Shown: positions 9,877 through 19,111, counted from the stretch's first letter. The stretch is DNA of 64,000 nt from Acidobacteriota bacterium (GCA_017307505.1 JAFKEE010000035.1:103285-167284), one strand, 5' to 3'. Notes: generated by a model not told the origin, from the letters alone. Program-made: numbers and translations.

Positions 9877-10644
9877 TTAGGGCACCGGCCGAAAAGCGCT
9901 AGCACTAGCTCGCGACAACCTCACCTCGCCTGGGTGTATTTGGTAGTTCAGCTGATTCGGCCACGGAGTGTAGTATTGCCCTCCCCCACTGTTTCGGCAC
10001 TGCATGTACATGCTCTGGTTAGTTTGGATTCCGCAATAACCTCCGGGCCCATTCGCCAGTTGTGCCGAATACCATCGCACCGCTGCTGCGCAGTCCTTGA
10101 ATCCAATGGCATCCAGACCGTACCCATTACTCCGAGCGCCGATGTAGGCGCCTTCAGGGTCAGTAAACAGGTAGATGTTCCCGACGGTCCAGATTTCACT
10201 TCCAGATAGAAACAATTCAGGAAACGGAGAAGTCGGGAATATAGCCTTGCAGGAATCCGCCAGGGTCATCGTGATCATTTCTTGCACCATTCGTCCATCC
10301 AATCCGGTGCCGTCCGCAAGATCCGCAAGAAAGCCCGCGACATAGGGATGAGTTGCCGAATTGTTATATGCTGAACTGCTTTCGCCGCTCGGATACCGAC
10401 AGGCGATCGCACGCTGAGCCGCGGAAGATGTAGTTGCGTTCCACGAACCATACGCCAGCACATAGTGATCCGAGTTGCCCCACCCTGTGCCATCGTCATC
10501 AGAGATCGATAAGGAAGTGGAGGTGCTAACGGTGGAAGTGGTATCGCACCCGCGAGCGGGACATGCAAGTCCATTGGTACAGCCCGGCAGACTGCCCCAG
10601 GCCCTGGCGGCAGATAGTTCGGCGAAGTACGGTTTCCAAGGCAT
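9877..10644 (-). CDS. uncharacterised protein, 255 aa, first gene of the low-GC module
   Basis: I do not recognise a family. The middle is rich in Ser, Thr and Asn. The second half has Trp/Tyr/Cys residues in segments such as 'SGSEIWTVGNIYLFTDPEGA', 'GFKDCAAAVRWYSAQ' and 'YCGIQTNQSMYMQCRNSGG', suggesting a folded, perhaps disulphide-containing extracellular domain. No clear signal peptide follows the ATG at 10644, and the AAGGAGG box directly abuts that ATG with no spacer, so the true start is doubtful. An ATG 14 bases upstream opens a different frame that soon terminates. It begins the set of three minus-strand genes; module GC is about 47-55% in two hand-counted 60-base lines. Confidence 0.5.
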   Translation of the reverse strand: MPWKPYFAELSAARAWGSLPGCTNGLACPARGCDTTSTVSTSTSLSISDDDGTGWGNSDHYVLAYGSWNATTSSAAQRAIACRYPSGESSSAYNNSATHPYVAGFLADLADGTGLDGRMVQEMITMTLADSCKAIFPTSPFPELFLSGSEIWTVGNIYLFTDPEGAYIGARSNGYGLDAIGFKDCAAAVRWYSAQLANGPGGYCGIQTNQSMYMQCRNSGGGQYYTPWPNQLNYQIHPGEVRLSRASASAFRPVP

Positions 10645-10984
10645 CCTCCTTAGCCATCACCCGAGGTTAAGAGCCAAAGTGCGATCCCAGAAGACATGTA
10701 AGTCACGTCATATTTCAGACATCTACTGTTCGGACATCCGAAAAACCCACAACCAGATTATTCTTGATATTACAGAGAGCGGGCTTCCCGTACAAGAGAA
10801 ATCCCAGAAAGACGGAGGCATTCCGCAAACATTATGATCTATGGAGATGGGCTTTCGGCCGGGCTGAGCGGATCAGGGGATCCGCTGCGGACGAGGGCGT
10901 CCGCCTTACTACGCGCGGGTCGCGGTGACGGACGGGTGGAGGTCGGAGGGTTGGTGGCCCAGTTTGGATCGGCAGCGACGGGGA
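10645..10984. other. intergenic, no gene seen; carries the right-flank repeats
   Basis: 340 bases between two minus-strand transcription units. The part next to 10644 is relatively AT-rich (many A/T runs at 10730-10830) and probably contains the promoter of the three-gene module, although no clear -35/-10 pair was identified. The right part holds the palindromic repeats at 10868-10904. No convincing coding frame. Confidence 0.5.
10868..10904. repeat. tandem palindromic repeats, copy 2 (right flank of low-GC module)
   Basis: Two hairpins in tandem, 10868-10885 (GCGGATC-AGGG-GATCCGC, identical to 7857-7874) and 10887-10904 (GCGGACG-AGGG-CGTCCGC), which share the AGGG loop and differ by two compensated base pairs. 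They lie downstream of the minus-strand oxidoreductase operon, so a transcript-end or REP-like role is possible. There is no T-run on either side. Confidence 0.8.
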
Positions 10985-11584
10985 TCAGCCCTCTTTGAAG
11001 GGCGAACGGTTGATCGCGTAGGTGATGGCTTCCTGGGGTACCTGGAAGACCTGCATGCCGACGTTGCCTTTGTAGCCCAACGCCCTCACTCCGGCGGGTG
11101 AGGTGAAGTAGGCGTCGACCACCATGCGGCGCGCCCATTCGAAGAAGCGAATGCCCGGGCCGGTCTCCGGCGTGTCGTTGCGGCGGTAGGCGATGAGGTC
11201 GAGAAGTTCCGCCTGCTGCGCCGGTTTGGCGGCGACGAAGGTGGCTTCATAGCGCTTCGGGCACTGGTCGTCGAGCCAGGCGAGTCCGCCGAGCCAGATC
11301 TGCGCCATGCGGTCGGAACCGGAGCACATCAGGTCGATGAACTCAGGCGCGCCGGCGCCCGCGCCGCCGACCTCGGATCCTTCTGGCGGGATGATGAGAT
11401 CCGCCAACCTCGTCACCGTCTGGTATTCGTGCGGATTCAGGGCCTTCGGTTTGTAGACGCCGCTGGCCGCCTTCTTCTCCTCGGCCGCGTGCTGGTGGAC
11501 GTGCTGCATGGCCTCGGCCGACAACTGCCCGAGCAGGGCCGCGGCGGCGGCGTTGCGGAGGATCGCGCGTCGAGTCGATTCCAT
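10985..11584 (-). CDS. gluconate 2-dehydrogenase subunit 3-like protein, Tat-exported
   Basis: A 199-residue small subunit of the kind that accompanies membrane-bound GMC dehydrogenases and carries them through the Tat pathway. The N terminus 'MESTRRAILRNAAAAALLG' is a twin-arginine signal. Further on come 'LADLIIPPEGSEVGGAGAGA', 'EFIDLM' and the conserved end '...GYKGNVGMQVFQV', typical of the subunit 3 family. The ATG at 11584 shares one base with the stop of the GMC gene (TAATG), which fixes the start and argues for coupled synthesis. The frame runs further upstream but is only a shadow of the GMC gene there. Confidence 0.88.
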   Translation of the reverse strand: MESTRRAILRNAAAAALLGQLSAEAMQHVHQHAAEEKKAASGVYKPKALNPHEYQTVTRLADLIIPPEGSEVGGAGAGAPEFIDLMCSGSDRMAQIWLGGLAWLDDQCPKRYEATFVAAKPAQQAELLDLIAYRRNDTPETGPGIRFFEWARRMVVDAYFTSPAGVRALGYKGNVGMQVFQVPQEAITYAINRSPFKEG

Positions 11585-13305
11585 TACAGCTCTCCCTTCT
11601 TCAGTCCTTCGGCGATGAACTCGGACGCGCGCCAGGCCATGGCGCAGATGGTCAGGGTGGGATTCTTGTCGGGATTCGTGACAAAAGGCGCGGCGTCGGC
11701 AACGAATACGTTTTTGACGTCGTGGGACTGGGAATACTTGTTGAGCGCGCTGGTCTTCGGATCGGAACCCATGCGGACCGTGCCCAACTCGTGGATGATC
11801 TCGCCGGGCGTTGAGATGGCACGTTTCGTATCGGCCACCGTCTTGGGCCCGTTCACGCGTCCACCCATGCCTTCGATGATGGCGGCGAAGGTCTCGTGCA
11901 TATGCTTGACCATCTTGAGCTCGTAGTCGCTCCACTCGAAATGGAAGCGGAGGACGGGAATGCCCCAGCGGTCGACCACATGCGGGTCGATATCGCAGTA
12001 GCTCTTCGCATTGGGGATCATCTCTCCACGGCCGGCGAAGCCGACGGAGCAGCCGTAGCTGTCGAGGATCGCCTTCTTGAGCCCGGCTCCGTAGCCTTCG
12101 TGCGAGCGGCAGACGCCGTTGAAGCTGCCGAGCATTGGCATGTTGTAGCCGCCGCCTACCTCGATGTGATAACCACGCGGGAAGTCCTTGTTCTTCTGCT
12201 CCAGGCCCCACCAGGGCATGTAGACGTGGCCGCCCGCATAGCCGTCACTGTCGTGCTTCATCATGCCTTCCAGCGCAGGCACGTAGCCGCCCAGGCTGTA
12301 GCCGACGGTGTCGGTGAGATTGCGCCCGACGCTGCCGGAGGAGTTGGCCAGGCCGTCGGGATGCCGCGAGGATTTCGAATTCAACAGGAGCCGCGCACTT
12401 TCACAGGCGCTCGCCGCCAGCACGACGACGCGGCAGTTGATCTGCTTTTCGGTGCGCGTGGTCTTGTCGATATAGCTGACTGCCTTGGCCTTGCCATCGG
12501 CGCCGGTGATGATCTCACGGACCATGGCGTTGGGGATGACGGTGAGCAGGCCGGTCTTCATTGCCGGGAAGATCTGCACCTGGCTCGAGGAGTAGTTGGA
12601 GGCGGTGACGCAGCCACGTCCGCACTGGCCGCAGTAGTGACAGGCGAGGCGGCCGTTCTTCGGTTTGGTGAGAATCGCCATGCGCGCCGGCACGCATGGA
12701 ATATTCAGTTTTCGCGAGGACTTCTGGATGAGGTATTCGTGAACGCGCAGAGCCGGGGCGGGCAGGAACCGGCCGTCGGGCGCGGAGCGCAGGCCTTCGG
12801 CGGTGCCGCAGATGCCGATGAAGTCTTCGGCCTTGTCGTAGTAGGGCGCGATCTCTTCGTAGGTGACAGGCCAGTCTGTGCCCAAGCCGTCGTTGAGCAG
12901 GCTGGCTTTGAAATCGTAGTCGGCGAAGCGCAGCGAGATGCGGCCATAGTGATTGGTGCGGCCGCCGAGGATGCGCGAGCGGAACCAGCGGAACTGGCTG
13001 CCTGCGGCGACGGTGTAGGGCTCTTCGTCGATCTCCCAATAGCCGGTGGGTGCACTGAAGAAACCGAAGTCCTTGCGGCCGAAATAGGAGGAGGCGTCGT
13101 CGCCGGCTCCACGGTGCGGGTAATCGGCGGGGGTCTTGTGCTCCTTGTAGTCACGCGCGGGATTGAGCATGGCTCCGGCTTCCAGCAGCGTAACCTTCAC
13201 GCCGAGCTTCGTCAGTACGTGAGCGACGGTTCCGCCACCGGCTCCAGAGCCGATGACCACAACGTCATGAACCGGTGCGCCCCTCATCACCTGTGGCATG
13301 TCCAT
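11584..13305 (-). CDS. GMC-family FAD oxidoreductase (gluconate/sugar dehydrogenase-like large subunit)
   Basis: Oxidises an alcohol or sugar substrate using FAD, passing electrons to the respiratory chain. The dinucleotide-binding motif 'VVVIGSGAGGGTVAHVL' sits at residues about 15-31, followed by 'VTLLEAG'. A mid-protein cysteine cluster, 'CHYCGQCGRGC', is notable and could bind a cofactor. The C-terminal GMC_oxred_C part has 'HELGTVRMG' and 'NPTLTICAMAWRASEFIAEG'. The enzyme has no signal of its own, consistent with co-export with its Tat-tagged partner. The ATG at 13305 is chosen over a TTG at 13356, which lacks a ribosome site and adds non-conserved residues. The substrate is not determinable. 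Confidence 0.88.
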   Translation of the reverse strand: MDMPQVMRGAPVHDVVVIGSGAGGGTVAHVLTKLGVKVTLLEAGAMLNPARDYKEHKTPADYPHRGAGDDASSYFGRKDFGFFSAPTGYWEIDEEPYTVAAGSQFRWFRSRILGGRTNHYGRISLRFADYDFKASLLNDGLGTDWPVTYEEIAPYYDKAEDFIGICGTAEGLRSAPDGRFLPAPALRVHEYLIQKSSRKLNIPCVPARMAILTKPKNGRLACHYCGQCGRGCVTASNYSSSQVQIFPAMKTGLLTVIPNAMVREIITGADGKAKAVSYIDKTTRTEKQINCRVVVLAASACESARLLLNSKSSRHPDGLANSSGSVGRNLTDTVGYSLGGYVPALEGMMKHDSDGYAGGHVYMPWWGLEQKNKDFPRGYHIEVGGGYNMPMLGSFNGVCRSHEGYGAGLKKAILDSYGCSVGFAGRGEMIPNAKSYCDIDPHVVDRWGIPVLRFHFEWSDYELKMVKHMHETFAAIIEGMGGRVNGPKTVADTKRAISTPGEIIHELGTVRMGSDPKTSALNKYSQSHDVKNVFVADAAPFVTNPDKNPTLTICAMAWRASEFIAEGLKKGEL

Positions 13306-13498
13306 CAGGTTTATCACATCCTTGAGGAAAGAGTGAAGGAAGGGCAATCCGCTCAATGCGATGGATCGCCGGCGCGGGAGCTTGCGGAAACATTTTCCGG
13401 CTTGGGCGCATCGATTGAATCATGGCGTCACGCAATTCGCTGGAATCTGGTGCGCCATTTGTTGACAGTTATCACGAACGAAAAGGCTGGCCCTATTC

Positions 13499-14005
13499 AT
13501 GAGAATCATTCCGCTGCTCATCTCTGTTTCCGCGCTCTGCCTCGATGCGGCGGGGCAGGCACGCCCTGCTGGCTCCAATCCGCAGGACATCGTCCTGCTG
13601 GAGTACACACCGGGCTTCAAGGACGGCTGCGGGTCGAACAAGATGGAGTTTGTGCGCTCGTGGGGCGACGGAAGTTCGGAGACCTCGGCCTTTCGAGTGA
13701 CTGAAGGAGCGGGGCTGGTAATTACCGATGTCGACTGGCGCTATGTCACGGGACCGCCCAACCAGTTCGCGGTTTTGCGGCTGCTGGTGCAGAACCTGGG
13801 GGATCCGTCGAAGACCCGGCGCACCTTCGAGTCGGCCGTTCGCCTGGACGGCTATGGCAACGGGGGCACCAGCGAGCATATGACCACCGGCTTCGTGGTG
13901 CGTCCGGAGGCGCGGATCTGTGCCGAAGTGCCGGGCGAGGCTCAAGGGTCCGTGGTGCGGCTTTCGCGCGTGCTGCTGCGCGGCTATTTGACAGGCGGAC
14001 GCTAG
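13499..14005 (+). CDS. uncharacterised secreted protein, 168 aa
   Basis: The N terminus 'MRIIPLLISVSALCLDAAGQA' is a clear signal peptide. The mature part is beta-rich with two cysteines ('FKDGCGSNK', 'ARICAEVPG') that could form a disulphide. No family is recognised. It is divergent from the GMC operon (194 bases between starts). At the 3' end it is convergent with the glycosyltransferase gene: the two stop codons share the palindrome CTAG, so the coding regions overlap by four bases. Confidence 0.65.
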   Translation: MRIIPLLISVSALCLDAAGQARPAGSNPQDIVLLEYTPGFKDGCGSNKMEFVRSWGDGSSETSAFRVTEGAGLVITDVDWRYVTGPPNQFAVLRLLVQNLGDPSKTRRTFESAVRLDGYGNGGTSEHMTTGFVVRPEARICAEVPGEAQGSVVRLSRVLLRGYLTGGR

Positions 14006-16920
14006 CAACCGGCCTGCATGGCAGCGGGCGGGACGGAAGGATCCGCGCTCGAGCCTGCGCTCACTCCAGCCGGAGCATCAACGTACGCAAGCGCCTCCAG
14101 CCGGTCGCGCATCAACTGACCGACTGAGCTGGGGCTCAGGTTGGTCCGAACGAAGGCGCTGGCGGCCGCCGACAGCCTGGTGCGAACACCAGGGTCCGCC
14201 ACGAGGGTCCGCATATGGCTGGCGGCCTGTTCAATTTCCGGATCCGCCCAGCGGCTGTTCTCGTCGTAGGGCAGGCAACCTTGCCCGACAGGGATCAGGC
14301 GGAAATCCACCAGCATGGAATTGTCGCTGCGCGTGAAGTCGACGTTCCCGGAGTAGTTCGTGACGATGGTGGGCTTGCCGAAGTACATGGCCTCGGCGAT
14401 GTGAAGGCCGAAGCCTTCTGATCTGTGCAGCGAGACGATGCAGTCCGCAGCTTGCGTGAGCGCATGCATTTCGTTGCGGGAAAGCGTGGCATCGAAGATC
14501 CGAATATTCGGCGAGACGCAGGCGGAGGTCACGTCTTCCAGCGATCTCCGCAGCTCTCTGGGCGCGGTGGCCGCGTTGTTGACCTTGACGACGAGCTGAC
14601 AGTCCGGATTGGAGCCGAAGGCCGCCAGGAAGGCGCGAATCGACGCCAGAGGGTTCTTGCGTTCAATCACACTCAGCACGTCGAACGCGGTGAGAAACAC
14701 AAACTGTCCGGGCTTGAACCCAAAGGGATGCCGGCCAGCATTGCCGGAAACCGAGGGGCAGACCGCGTGCGGGATGGTATGCACGGACACGGGGGCCTTC
14801 CGCCGGATGGCTTCGCTGCAGAACTCGCTGGGCGTCCAAACCTCCTGGTAGTAGGAGAACGCATCACGCCAGCGGTCAGGGAACTCCTCCAGTTCCCAGG
14901 CCCAGTAGCCGATATTGTGGCGGTTCCGGAAGAAGCGCGAGCCCAATTGGGCGGCCACATTGGCGGCCTGGTCCGCGTTGACATGCAGCAGATTGACCGA
15001 GTACGGGAACTCGGCGGACATCGGCCCCACCGAGCGATCGCGGGTCTTGCAGAAGCCGGCCTCTTCGGCGCCGCGCAGGCTTAGCGGCACCGATGCAGCC
15101 CGCAGGGCTCCGCAGGCAGCGCGCACAGATTCCCCCACTCCGGTTTCAGACCGGAAATACCCCACCAGGTTGACACCAAATTCGCCGCATTCCGGCTCGG
15201 GTGGAGCAGCCGCAGCCAGTTCGGACGGTGCGGCGTAGGGAAGGTTTGCCACGGTCTGGGATTGCCGGGATCCCTTGCGCAATTTGCCAACGCCGGACAC
15301 CAGCCTGTCGAGGAAAGCGCGCGCGGACCGGGACGCGCCCATGGCTGCCAGGATGGCCTGGTAGCGAAGCCTGTCGAAGGGACCCGGCAAGGAGTCGAGC
15401 ACGGCGCGCCACTGCTGATTCAGGATGGCGACGTGGTGACCGGAAAGCTGATACTCCTGGCGGCCATAGGTGAGCAGCCAGACGAGGAAGCGCGCACGAT
15501 CGCTACCGCGCGGGTCGGGGAAGATGCGCTGCAGCTCGGGGCGGGCGCTATAGATGGCCGCGGCCAGCCGCGTGAGGCGGAGCCGCGAGCCGTCGGCCGG
15601 GCCTCCGCCGGATGCTGCGTCGACATCTTCCCGCTCGTCCTGCGGATCGGGCTCGGCCGCATTCTCGCGGTGCTCGCGGTAAGTGCGGGCGGCGGCCGTG
15701 ATCGTGGTCAGGAAGGCGTCCCCGACGCCGTGCTCGACGCGGCCGCTGCTGAGCAGCCACTCCAGAAACCGCAGGTAATGCCCGCCAAAGATATCGGGCA
15801 TCGCGGCCTGGACATCGGTCCTGGTGCGGTAGATGCGGTAAGCCAGGCGGGAGATTCCAGGGCGGCCGGCGTGCTCCTGGATCGGCCGGTTCCAAACCTC
15901 CACGAACAGCCGGAAGCCCTCGGCGGAGAAAGGGTCGGAGACAGACCGGGCGAGCTCTGGTTCTTCGTGATGGATGGGCCGGCACATATCGGGGATGGCG
16001 GTCCCGTTCTCGAAGTAGGAGTAAGCCTGCGGCCAATTCCGGCAGGCGGTGAGGCCTTCGGCCAGCAGTTGTTCGCCATAGTCGCTGAAGATCTGGCGGA
16101 CCACCTGGGGCAGGGCCTGCAGGTCGTGGCGGTTCTGATGCTTGGACACCTTGCCCGGTTGATCCACATCGTAGCCGCTGAAGTGGAAGAAGGCGAGCGG
16201 CGCGCCCGCGACGCTGTAACCGGCCGCGGAGCGCGTGATGGGCCGGTGGGAGAGATTCCAGTAGGCCACGTTGTAGCCGGGATCCCGAAGAATGGCGACG
16301 CCCTCGAACATACCGGGCACAAGGTCCACCCAGCGTTGATCGACAAACAGGCCGCGCGGCAGATCCACCAGGCAATGGTCAAACAGGCGCTGCTGCCACC
16401 AGCAGAGAAAGGCCGACGACGAAGCGCAGCGGGCAATGGCAATGAACCCGAGGTTGTACGAGCCCGACCGGAGAATATCGATCTCGCTGGGCCGCTTCGC
16501 ATCCTCGAGGGCCGCAGTGAGGTGGGGCGTCAGGACAATGGACGATGACCGGAGGGCTTCCGTGACGCGGCTGAGCGGCGAATAGATGCGGATGTCGGGA
16601 TCGAGATAGACGATGCGGTCGAAGCCGTACAGCCGGAAGAGGTGCTCAAAGGCGTAGGGCTTTACCGCGGTGCTCAACTCCAGAATGCTGTACTTGAAAT
16701 GGAACCAGCGCGACTCGGGGATGGACAGGTCTGTGGAGGAAAGGAGTTCGAAGTTTTCCTGAGCCGGATCGAAGTAGCCGTCGACGCGGTCGACCAGGAT
16801 CACAAAACGGCGCCAATCCGGATGATGGACCGCCGCCGAGCGCATGAGTTGGCGCGCGTGGGCCAGGTAGTTCTTCGCGATGACCGTAAATAGAGCGGTA
16901 CCACCCATGGAGCGTTCCAT
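14002..16920 (-). CDS. two-domain glycosyltransferase, 972 aa
   Basis: Transfers sugars onto a surface glycan or similar acceptor. The N-terminal ~300 residues look like a GT-A, GT8-like domain: 'FTVIAKNYLAHARQLMRS' at the start, a 'YLDPDIRIYSPL' D-x-D metal/nucleotide-sugar motif, and 'FFHFSGYD'. A middle helical region (about 330-560) follows. The C-terminal ~400 residues are a GT-B, GT4-like domain with 'GYFRSETGVGESVRAACGAL', 'FDVLSVIERKNP' and the family signature 'SLHRSEGFGLHIAEAMYFGK'. The ATG at 16920 shares one base with the upstream stop (TGATG), so it is translationally coupled to the pyruvyltransferase/PhyH gene. No membrane segment is seen. Confidence 0.85.
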   Translation of the reverse strand: MERSMGGTALFTVIAKNYLAHARQLMRSAAVHHPDWRRFVILVDRVDGYFDPAQENFELLSSTDLSIPESRWFHFKYSILELSTAVKPYAFEHLFRLYGFDRIVYLDPDIRIYSPLSRVTEALRSSSIVLTPHLTAALEDAKRPSEIDILRSGSYNLGFIAIARCASSSAFLCWWQQRLFDHCLVDLPRGLFVDQRWVDLVPGMFEGVAILRDPGYNVAYWNLSHRPITRSAAGYSVAGAPLAFFHFSGYDVDQPGKVSKHQNRHDLQALPQVVRQIFSDYGEQLLAEGLTACRNWPQAYSYFENGTAIPDMCRPIHHEEPELARSVSDPFSAEGFRLFVEVWNRPIQEHAGRPGISRLAYRIYRTRTDVQAAMPDIFGGHYLRFLEWLLSSGRVEHGVGDAFLTTITAAARTYREHRENAAEPDPQDEREDVDAASGGGPADGSRLRLTRLAAAIYSARPELQRIFPDPRGSDRARFLVWLLTYGRQEYQLSGHHVAILNQQWRAVLDSLPGPFDRLRYQAILAAMGASRSARAFLDRLVSGVGKLRKGSRQSQTVANLPYAAPSELAAAAPPEPECGEFGVNLVGYFRSETGVGESVRAACGALRAASVPLSLRGAEEAGFCKTRDRSVGPMSAEFPYSVNLLHVNADQAANVAAQLGSRFFRNRHNIGYWAWELEEFPDRWRDAFSYYQEVWTPSEFCSEAIRRKAPVSVHTIPHAVCPSVSGNAGRHPFGFKPGQFVFLTAFDVLSVIERKNPLASIRAFLAAFGSNPDCQLVVKVNNAATAPRELRRSLEDVTSACVSPNIRIFDATLSRNEMHALTQAADCIVSLHRSEGFGLHIAEAMYFGKPTIVTNYSGNVDFTRSDNSMLVDFRLIPVGQGCLPYDENSRWADPEIEQAASHMRTLVADPGVRTRLSAAASAFVRTNLSPSSVGQLMRDRLEALAYVDAPAGVSAGSSADPSVPPAAMQAGC

Positions 16921-19088
16921 CAGCGGAAAAAGGGGATCCCTCTCGGCGTACGTGCCTTCTTCAATTCAGCCTCCAGCGACTTTGCATAACGTTCCGATTC
17001 CAGCCTCATTTCCTCGCGCCGCTGATTGTCCTCCAGCAGGCTGCGGGCATAGCGTTGGGCCTCTTCCGCCATCTCGCGCAACTGAGAGGATTCCGCCAGC
17101 ACCGCACGCAGGAAGGGCATGGCGGATTCCGTGTCTTCGTGCGTGCCGAAGACGATGGGGTAGCGCGTACCGGTGAGGGTACCCAGCGTGCGTCCGTCCA
17201 TATAGCAGGCGCTCAGCGCGCGGCGCGGCGTCCCGGTGCGGTTCACGTCGCTGCGATGGATGAGCCAGTTGTGCAGCAACAGGCCTTCGCCCGGCTCCAA
17301 TTCGAGATACTCGATCCGGTCTTCGGGACAGTACTGTTCCACGTGCTCCGGACTGAGCGTGCTGCCGTTCCTGCTCAACAGACCCAGATGGTGCGAGCCG
17401 GGAATCACCTGAACGCAGCCATTCAGACGCGTGGCTGGATCGAGCGCAATCCAGGAGGTGACCAGGGGGTCCCGATCGAGCTTCCAGACGTCGCCGGCGT
17501 CCTGATGCCAGGGGAGATAGGTGCCCTGCCCGGCCGGCTTGTTCATCATCATGACCCGGAACACGGAGATGGGTACGTGAGGGCCGTAATGCCGGGCGCA
17601 GATCTCGCGGAAGACCTCGCGCCGGACCAGTTCCAGGATCAGCGGATCGGCCTCCAGACCCTGGATTTTGCGATAGGCGAGCGTGGCGCCGGAGTGGCCG
17701 GGCACGGGGTCCGGCAAGTCCTCGTATGCGCCTCCGGTATCGAGCTGCATGTGCAGAGTCGGATAGCGCACACGGCCCAGCATGATGTCGTCGAGCCTCT
17801 CGCTCAGACGAGCGAGTTGATCAGCATCCAGAAGGCGGCCCAGGCGCAGATAACCGTTGCGGTCGTATTCCTTCCACTGCTCGCTGGAGATGAGGCCGGT
17901 GGGGCTCGCGCTTTCCTCCGGCTTGACGTGAATGGCCGGAGCGGCCGGCCAATCTACGGAGGAAGGCGTCAGGCGCAATGCGCCGAGGATCCCTGCCCAG
18001 CGTTGCGGCTCGTGGCTCCAGGCCCGCTGGGACGCGGCAGCGAGCCGTTTGCGAACTCCGTGCCGCTGATGCCAGAGCTCCATGGCCAGCGGCAGCAGGG
18101 CGCCCCGCTCCACGTCGGCTACGGAAAGACACCACCCGTCGGCGCCGGCGGACACCTGTGCGCCGTGGAGCTTGGTCCGGGTGTAGGAGTCGACGGTGAT
18201 GCCGAGGGACGGAACTCCAGACGCGGTGGCGAACACGATTGGGTGATAACGTGCCGAGACCACGAGCTCCGCCTGACTGGTGAGCCACGCCGCCTCGCGC
18301 GGCTCCCACGGATTCAGCAGCAGCAGACCGGTCCGCATCAACGCACGCAGAGCGCGGCCGGCCTCGGCGTCCCCGCTGCCTTGCGGTCCGCCGACATGAG
18401 GAACGAAGATGAGCGAAGCGTCCAGGCTGGCGGCGAGGCAGTCGAGCTGGCTGGCGAGCACCTCCAGCGTCTTCGCGCGGTGCGAAGTGGCAAAGGAGGG
18501 ATCCAGGGTTACCAGGATCCACGGATGCGGCAGCGCGTGTAGCGGTTCCGCGCGCTCGTCTTCAACAGGGAGAGGATCCAGGAAGTAGGCATCATCCCAC
18601 TGCCTGTGCACGCGCGCCGGATCCACGCCCAGGCTGAGAGCCATGGAAGCGGAGCAGTCGTCGCGAACACCCAGCCAGTCGCACTTCTGCAGCGAACCCG
18701 CCAGGCGGCGGCTGAGGCTGCTGGTCAGGTGGGGTCCGATCATCTGCCCCAGCAGCACCGTGGGGAGGTTCAGCGACTGAGCATGCTCCAGCAGGAGGAT
18801 CCGGTCCATCACCTTTTCGGGCCAGGTGGAGCACAGGTTCCCGCCCCCGGAAACTACCAGTCCGCGGGCTCCGGCGATCAGTCTGTCGACCGGTTGTTCA
18901 AAGGGGCATTTCACGGAATTCACCCGGTAGCGCTGGCTGGTCCAATCCGGATCAGCCGAGGCAACCGTGAATTCAAGATTGGGAATGAGCCGCGCCAGAG
19001 TGAGCAGGTTGGCCTCGAGCATTGCTTCATCCCCGAGATGGAAATGTTCCGGACCGCCTACGTCGCCAATGACAACGAGGCTATGCAT
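16920..19088 (-). CDS. fusion of polysaccharide pyruvyltransferase domain and PhyH-type dioxygenase
   Basis: The N-terminal ~330 residues match the pyruvyltransferase (CsaB/WcaK) fold: 'IGDVGGPEHFHLGDEAMLEA', 'LVVSGGGNLCSTWP', 'LLGQMIGPHLTS' and 'VVSARYHPIVFATASGVPS', which attach ketal pyruvate to glycans. From about residue 390 a phytanoyl-CoA dioxygenase-like domain follows, with iron ligands His528, Asp530 ('WHQDAGD') and His611 ('IHRSD') and a 2-oxoglutarate-binding Arg near 622. A short charged helical tail (about 665-715) ends the protein. The ATG at 19088 is preferred; a GTG at 19133 would overlap the methyltransferase gene. The fusion suggests one protein that both pyruvylates and hydroxylates the same glycan precursor, which is inference. 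Confidence 0.82.
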   Translation of the reverse strand: MHSLVVIGDVGGPEHFHLGDEAMLEANLLTLARLIPNLEFTVASADPDWTSQRYRVNSVKCPFEQPVDRLIAGARGLVVSGGGNLCSTWPEKVMDRILLLEHAQSLNLPTVLLGQMIGPHLTSSLSRRLAGSLQKCDWLGVRDDCSASMALSLGVDPARVHRQWDDAYFLDPLPVEDERAEPLHALPHPWILVTLDPSFATSHRAKTLEVLASQLDCLAASLDASLIFVPHVGGPQGSGDAEAGRALRALMRTGLLLLNPWEPREAAWLTSQAELVVSARYHPIVFATASGVPSLGITVDSYTRTKLHGAQVSAGADGWCLSVADVERGALLPLAMELWHQRHGVRKRLAAASQRAWSHEPQRWAGILGALRLTPSSVDWPAAPAIHVKPEESASPTGLISSEQWKEYDRNGYLRLGRLLDADQLARLSERLDDIMLGRVRYPTLHMQLDTGGAYEDLPDPVPGHSGATLAYRKIQGLEADPLILELVRREVFREICARHYGPHVPISVFRVMMMNKPAGQGTYLPWHQDAGDVWKLDRDPLVTSWIALDPATRLNGCVQVIPGSHHLGLLSRNGSTLSPEHVEQYCPEDRIEYLELEPGEGLLLHNWLIHRSDVNRTGTPRRALSACYMDGRTLGTLTGTRYPIVFGTHEDTESAMPFLRAVLAESSQLREMAEEAQRYARSLLEDNQRREEMRLESERYAKSLEAELKKARTPRGIPFFR

Positions 19089-19111
19089 TGGTCCGGCGCC
19101 GCCTTGAAAAT

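Noticed and set aside
13462..13467. TTGACA upstream of the secreted protein at 13499 as a promoter
   Set aside because: No -10-like hexamer at a suitable distance.
11896..13704. 602-codon frame antisense to the GMC gene
   Set aside because: Shadow of a well-supported oxidoreductase; no recognisable domain.
17055..18542. 495-codon frame antisense to the pyruvyltransferase-PhyH gene
   Set aside because: Opposes a gene with complete active-site motifs; low-complexity composition.
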